60,000 nucleotides of DNA from Nymphaea colorata (Eukaryota > Streptophyta > Magnoliopsida > Nymphaeales > Nymphaeaceae): assembly GCF_008831285.2 (NCBI RefSeq), contig NC_045138.2, positions 32,833,934 to 32,893,933 of the forward strand, given 5' to 3'. Both the position numbers and the translations under genes were made by a program. The stretch's first letter is position 1; each line of letters opens with the position of its first letter. Shown here piece by piece: positions 57,639 to 60,000 of this stretch. The notes under the pieces were generated by a model. That model saw nothing but the letters and a program-made list of their open reading frames with translations, was not told where the DNA came from and did not search any database.

Positions 57639-59504
57639 TCACCATGACCAAGAGCAGCTCCAAATGGAAGCACAGTTCTCTTCTTCTGTTCCCGAAAGGG
57701 AAAGAGTACATTAGTTCACAATAAAAAGGCCAAAAAAGAAAAAGAGAAATAAACTAATGCTTGTTGATTCCAAATAGGATCTCATCAAATCAACTCTTGA
57801 AGAACAACTATGTATAAGGATGGCAACATGTTGCCTTAGTGGAACAGGATATATATGTAGCCAAGACATGTAGGAATATCCATAAAGGATCATACTTGGA
57901 GGCCACAAGTAGCAGACAAAGAATAAAAGCCATAGATAAGGCAAAAGAAGTTAGGAATGAACCACTTAAAACTATTCTCTCTTCATCAGTTTCCGGTATG
58001 AAAAATCTGCGATGTCCTGATGAAGTAGCAGCCATTGGGAGGGAGGGATGGAAACAAAATCCATTTACAGTATCTGTCCAAAAAAAGTCATGATGATTAG
58101 CTTTCCAAGATAAATAAAGGAAAGATAAGTCTTTCTTTAACAGGGAATATTTGAAAGGACAATATTCACCTGATGCAGCCTGAAAACTTGCAGTCCATTG
58201 TCCAGTTTGAAGGTCATAAACATGAACATGCCCGTCCTGTTCAGAGAAGTGGAGTGAACAAAATATGGATAAAGGGGGAAAAGGGAATAAAGCAAAAGAA
58301 TAGGGTAACACCTGCCCTCCAGTCCCAAGATGTGCCCCACAAGGCTCGATGTCAAATGCTATCCTCTGGTTTGTGGATTCTGATGATCTGTATAACCTAA
58401 GTTTATGGCCCAAATAAACAATGTTGGCACTTCATATGTGTTGAGTGGAAGCAAGACATTTCTGTCTGGTGAAAGCAAACTGGAATCAATTGCAGACAAA
58501 CCAAAATGTGCAACAATGGACACAGTTGTGAAAAATATAGATTGATAAGCAAAGAATCATTTGTGTTGTTAAGACCATTAAAGTATGGGCTGCTACAACT
58601 ATTATCTGCTTGAGCACCACTACCCAGACATTCACAAAGCTCCAAAGAAATTCATGGCCTTTGGACAAAAAAAACAATTGAATGCCTCTGGCATTCAGGC
58701 AAGAAAAGAACTGTATGATCTCGGTGATTAAATCAGACATATCTAAGATAAAATGGATGGTTGAACTTGTTGAAATGAGCTGCAGAAAAAGGAGTCCACG
58801 GTAAACAATGGGTTTCTCTTTTGCAACATGCATACGTTTGAGTACAAAATAGCAGGAACTTTGCATAGATAACTTAGCAGATGTTATTTTCTCTTCCTTG
58901 ATTGAACATGAAAGTCCACCAATACTGGACTTCAAATGCGTTTACCGGTCAGCTGATTTTTTTCACAAAGACACTGATGAAGCTCAAAACATGACAAGAA
59001 TGTTATTGATAAAAGGATTAGAACTGGAAAACTACAAATAGCATCAAGTTTTGGAGGCTTGACAGCATGTGAAATTGACTTGTAACATTTGGCCAGTTTT
59101 CACTTTGCTTTGGGCTACTACTAGGCTGATATGACTAGTGTAGTGCAAATACAAGCCAAACAATATACTGTGTAACTTCAGCCCGGACAACAACTTCCAC
59201 ATTACCATTCAGGTGTTTGTGTTCATCAAGTTGCAGCAGATCCATGAACCGTGGACTCAGATTTAAAACTAAACAGAATCAAGAACAACTTGGGGTCATG
59301 GTAGTGGCTTTTGCATACTATTTGTAGCAGTCTAAAAAGTAAATGTGATATGGGAGAGAAGTTTCATATTAGCAAAAGTATAAAAAGCAAAAGAAAAAGT
59401 GCATTGTGATGCCTTTACATTAAAGCATGATTTCAAGAATGAGCTTCTTACTTGTATAAAATACTGACTGTATTGCGGACATCCCAGCATAATATGTAAG
59501 GATC
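57639..59504 (-). CDS. WD40 protein resembling WRAP53/TCAB1 (telomerase Cajal body protein 1), 5' part outside window
   Basis: In animals this family binds the CAB box of Cajal-body RNAs and telomerase RNA; a like role in plants is inferred. Five minus-strand exons join in frame with GT-AG borders: 59504-59452, 58396-58312, 58236-58170, 58073-57963 and 57685-57639 (stop 57641-57639). They encode DPYILCWDVRNTVSILYK, LYRSSESTNQRIAFDIEPCG, GTGGQDGHVHVYDLQTGQWT, SFQAASDTVNGFCFHPSLPM and SSGHRRFFIPETDEE, ending ENCASIWSCSWSW. The WD repeats and the 'FHPSLPMAATSSGHRRF' block fit the C-terminal half of the family. The start and first repeats lie to the right of the window. No inactivating change was seen in the part present. 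Confidence 0.87.
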
Positions 59505-60000
59505 CTGTCAAAAAATAAGATTATTAATTTTAGTAATAGACAGGAGAAGGAAACTTGAAACGAGTTAGATCTAATATGACAGATCAAAGAAGTGCACGTT
59601 ACTACAAGAAACCTATATCCCACAGAAAATGGCTACAAAATAATTCAAATTCTATAAGGAGAAACAAGATGAAGGATGACCTGACACAGCTTTTACTTAC
59701 ACATGGTAGAGGACAAAAGATTCCTTTGTACATTTGAAGTAAAAGTAAGCACGAGAAACCAAGATCAGTGGACAGATAACAATACTAGTCCTTGCAAAAT
59801 GATTGGTATCAGAAGGTGGACAAACAAAATTTTCCTTTAAAAGGAGAAGAGACCCATTCATTAGATATGAGTGTACATGACAATTCCTACGGAGGTAAAA
59901 CTGTTACCCATAGAATTTAACAACACAGTAAATCAACCAATAAATAAATAAATGTACACATGCACTAGCCATCGTTTTAGCTAAGTGTTTAACTTTGCTT
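59505..60000 (-). other. Intron or upstream region of the WD40 gene
   Basis: No earlier exon of the WRAP53-like gene was recognised here. Short A/T-rich runs such as (AATA)n near 59940 are present. Confidence 0.5.

Noticed and set aside
57808-58413. A continuous 201-aa minus-strand frame covering the WD40 region
   Set aside because: It reads through introns. The splice sites at 58312, 58236, 58170 and 58073 restore the conserved WD40 text without the non-conserved inserts.

Overview
This is nuclear DNA of a flowering plant. The evidence is spliced genes with GT-AG introns, a PLS-class PPR gene, a GARP/G2-like transcription factor gene, plant-type tRNA-Gly genes with upstream CAA motifs, a Ty1/copia retrotransposon, and many short repeats and foldback elements. 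The species cannot be told from the sequence. Exon structures below were worked out by hand from splice sites and protein similarity remembered from the families; no search was run.

Layout. (1) 1-15.1 kb: a minus-strand gene for a sphingoid long-chain-base kinase (sphingosine kinase, DAGK domain), with seven exons visible and its 3' part beyond the left edge. Its 7.2-kb fourth intron holds an almost intact copia element (4131-9287) with 278-bp LTRs that differ at three positions, a 5-bp target duplication and one open gag-pol frame. (2) 15.1-27.7 kb: an old tandem duplication of the block [PPR gene 3' end, tRNA-Gly pair, small conserved gene]. The copies have decayed in complementary ways: the left copy keeps good tRNAs but only remnants of the two protein genes, while the right copy keeps the PPR gene and the small gene but has broken tRNAs. 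(3) 27.7-31.4 kb: no gene recognised. (4) 31.4-34.3 kb: an intact six-exon GARP/G2-like transcription factor gene (439 aa). (5) 34.3-56.8 kb: an accessory mosaic. Fragments of the neighbouring genes (GARP exon 1 four times, GARP exons 5-6 once, the small-gene exons twice, the kinase-gene upstream region twice) are scrambled among dispersed repeats, three long foldbacks (38.6-39.4, 44.2-45.0, 49.1-50.3 kb), short inserted elements with target duplications, and a broken Ty3/gypsy integrase. (6) 57.6-60 kb: the 3' part of a minus-strand gene for a WD40 protein resembling WRAP53/TCAB1 (telomerase Cajal body protein 1); its 5' part lies beyond the right edge.

The four main protein genes act in unrelated processes (sphingolipid signalling, organellar RNA processing, transcription, Cajal-body RNP/telomerase biology). 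The window is most interesting for genome dynamics: reciprocal decay of a tandem duplication, repeated capture of one transcription-factor exon in a chimeric unit, and several long hairpins next to fragments of live genes that could make small RNAs. That regulatory idea is inference only.
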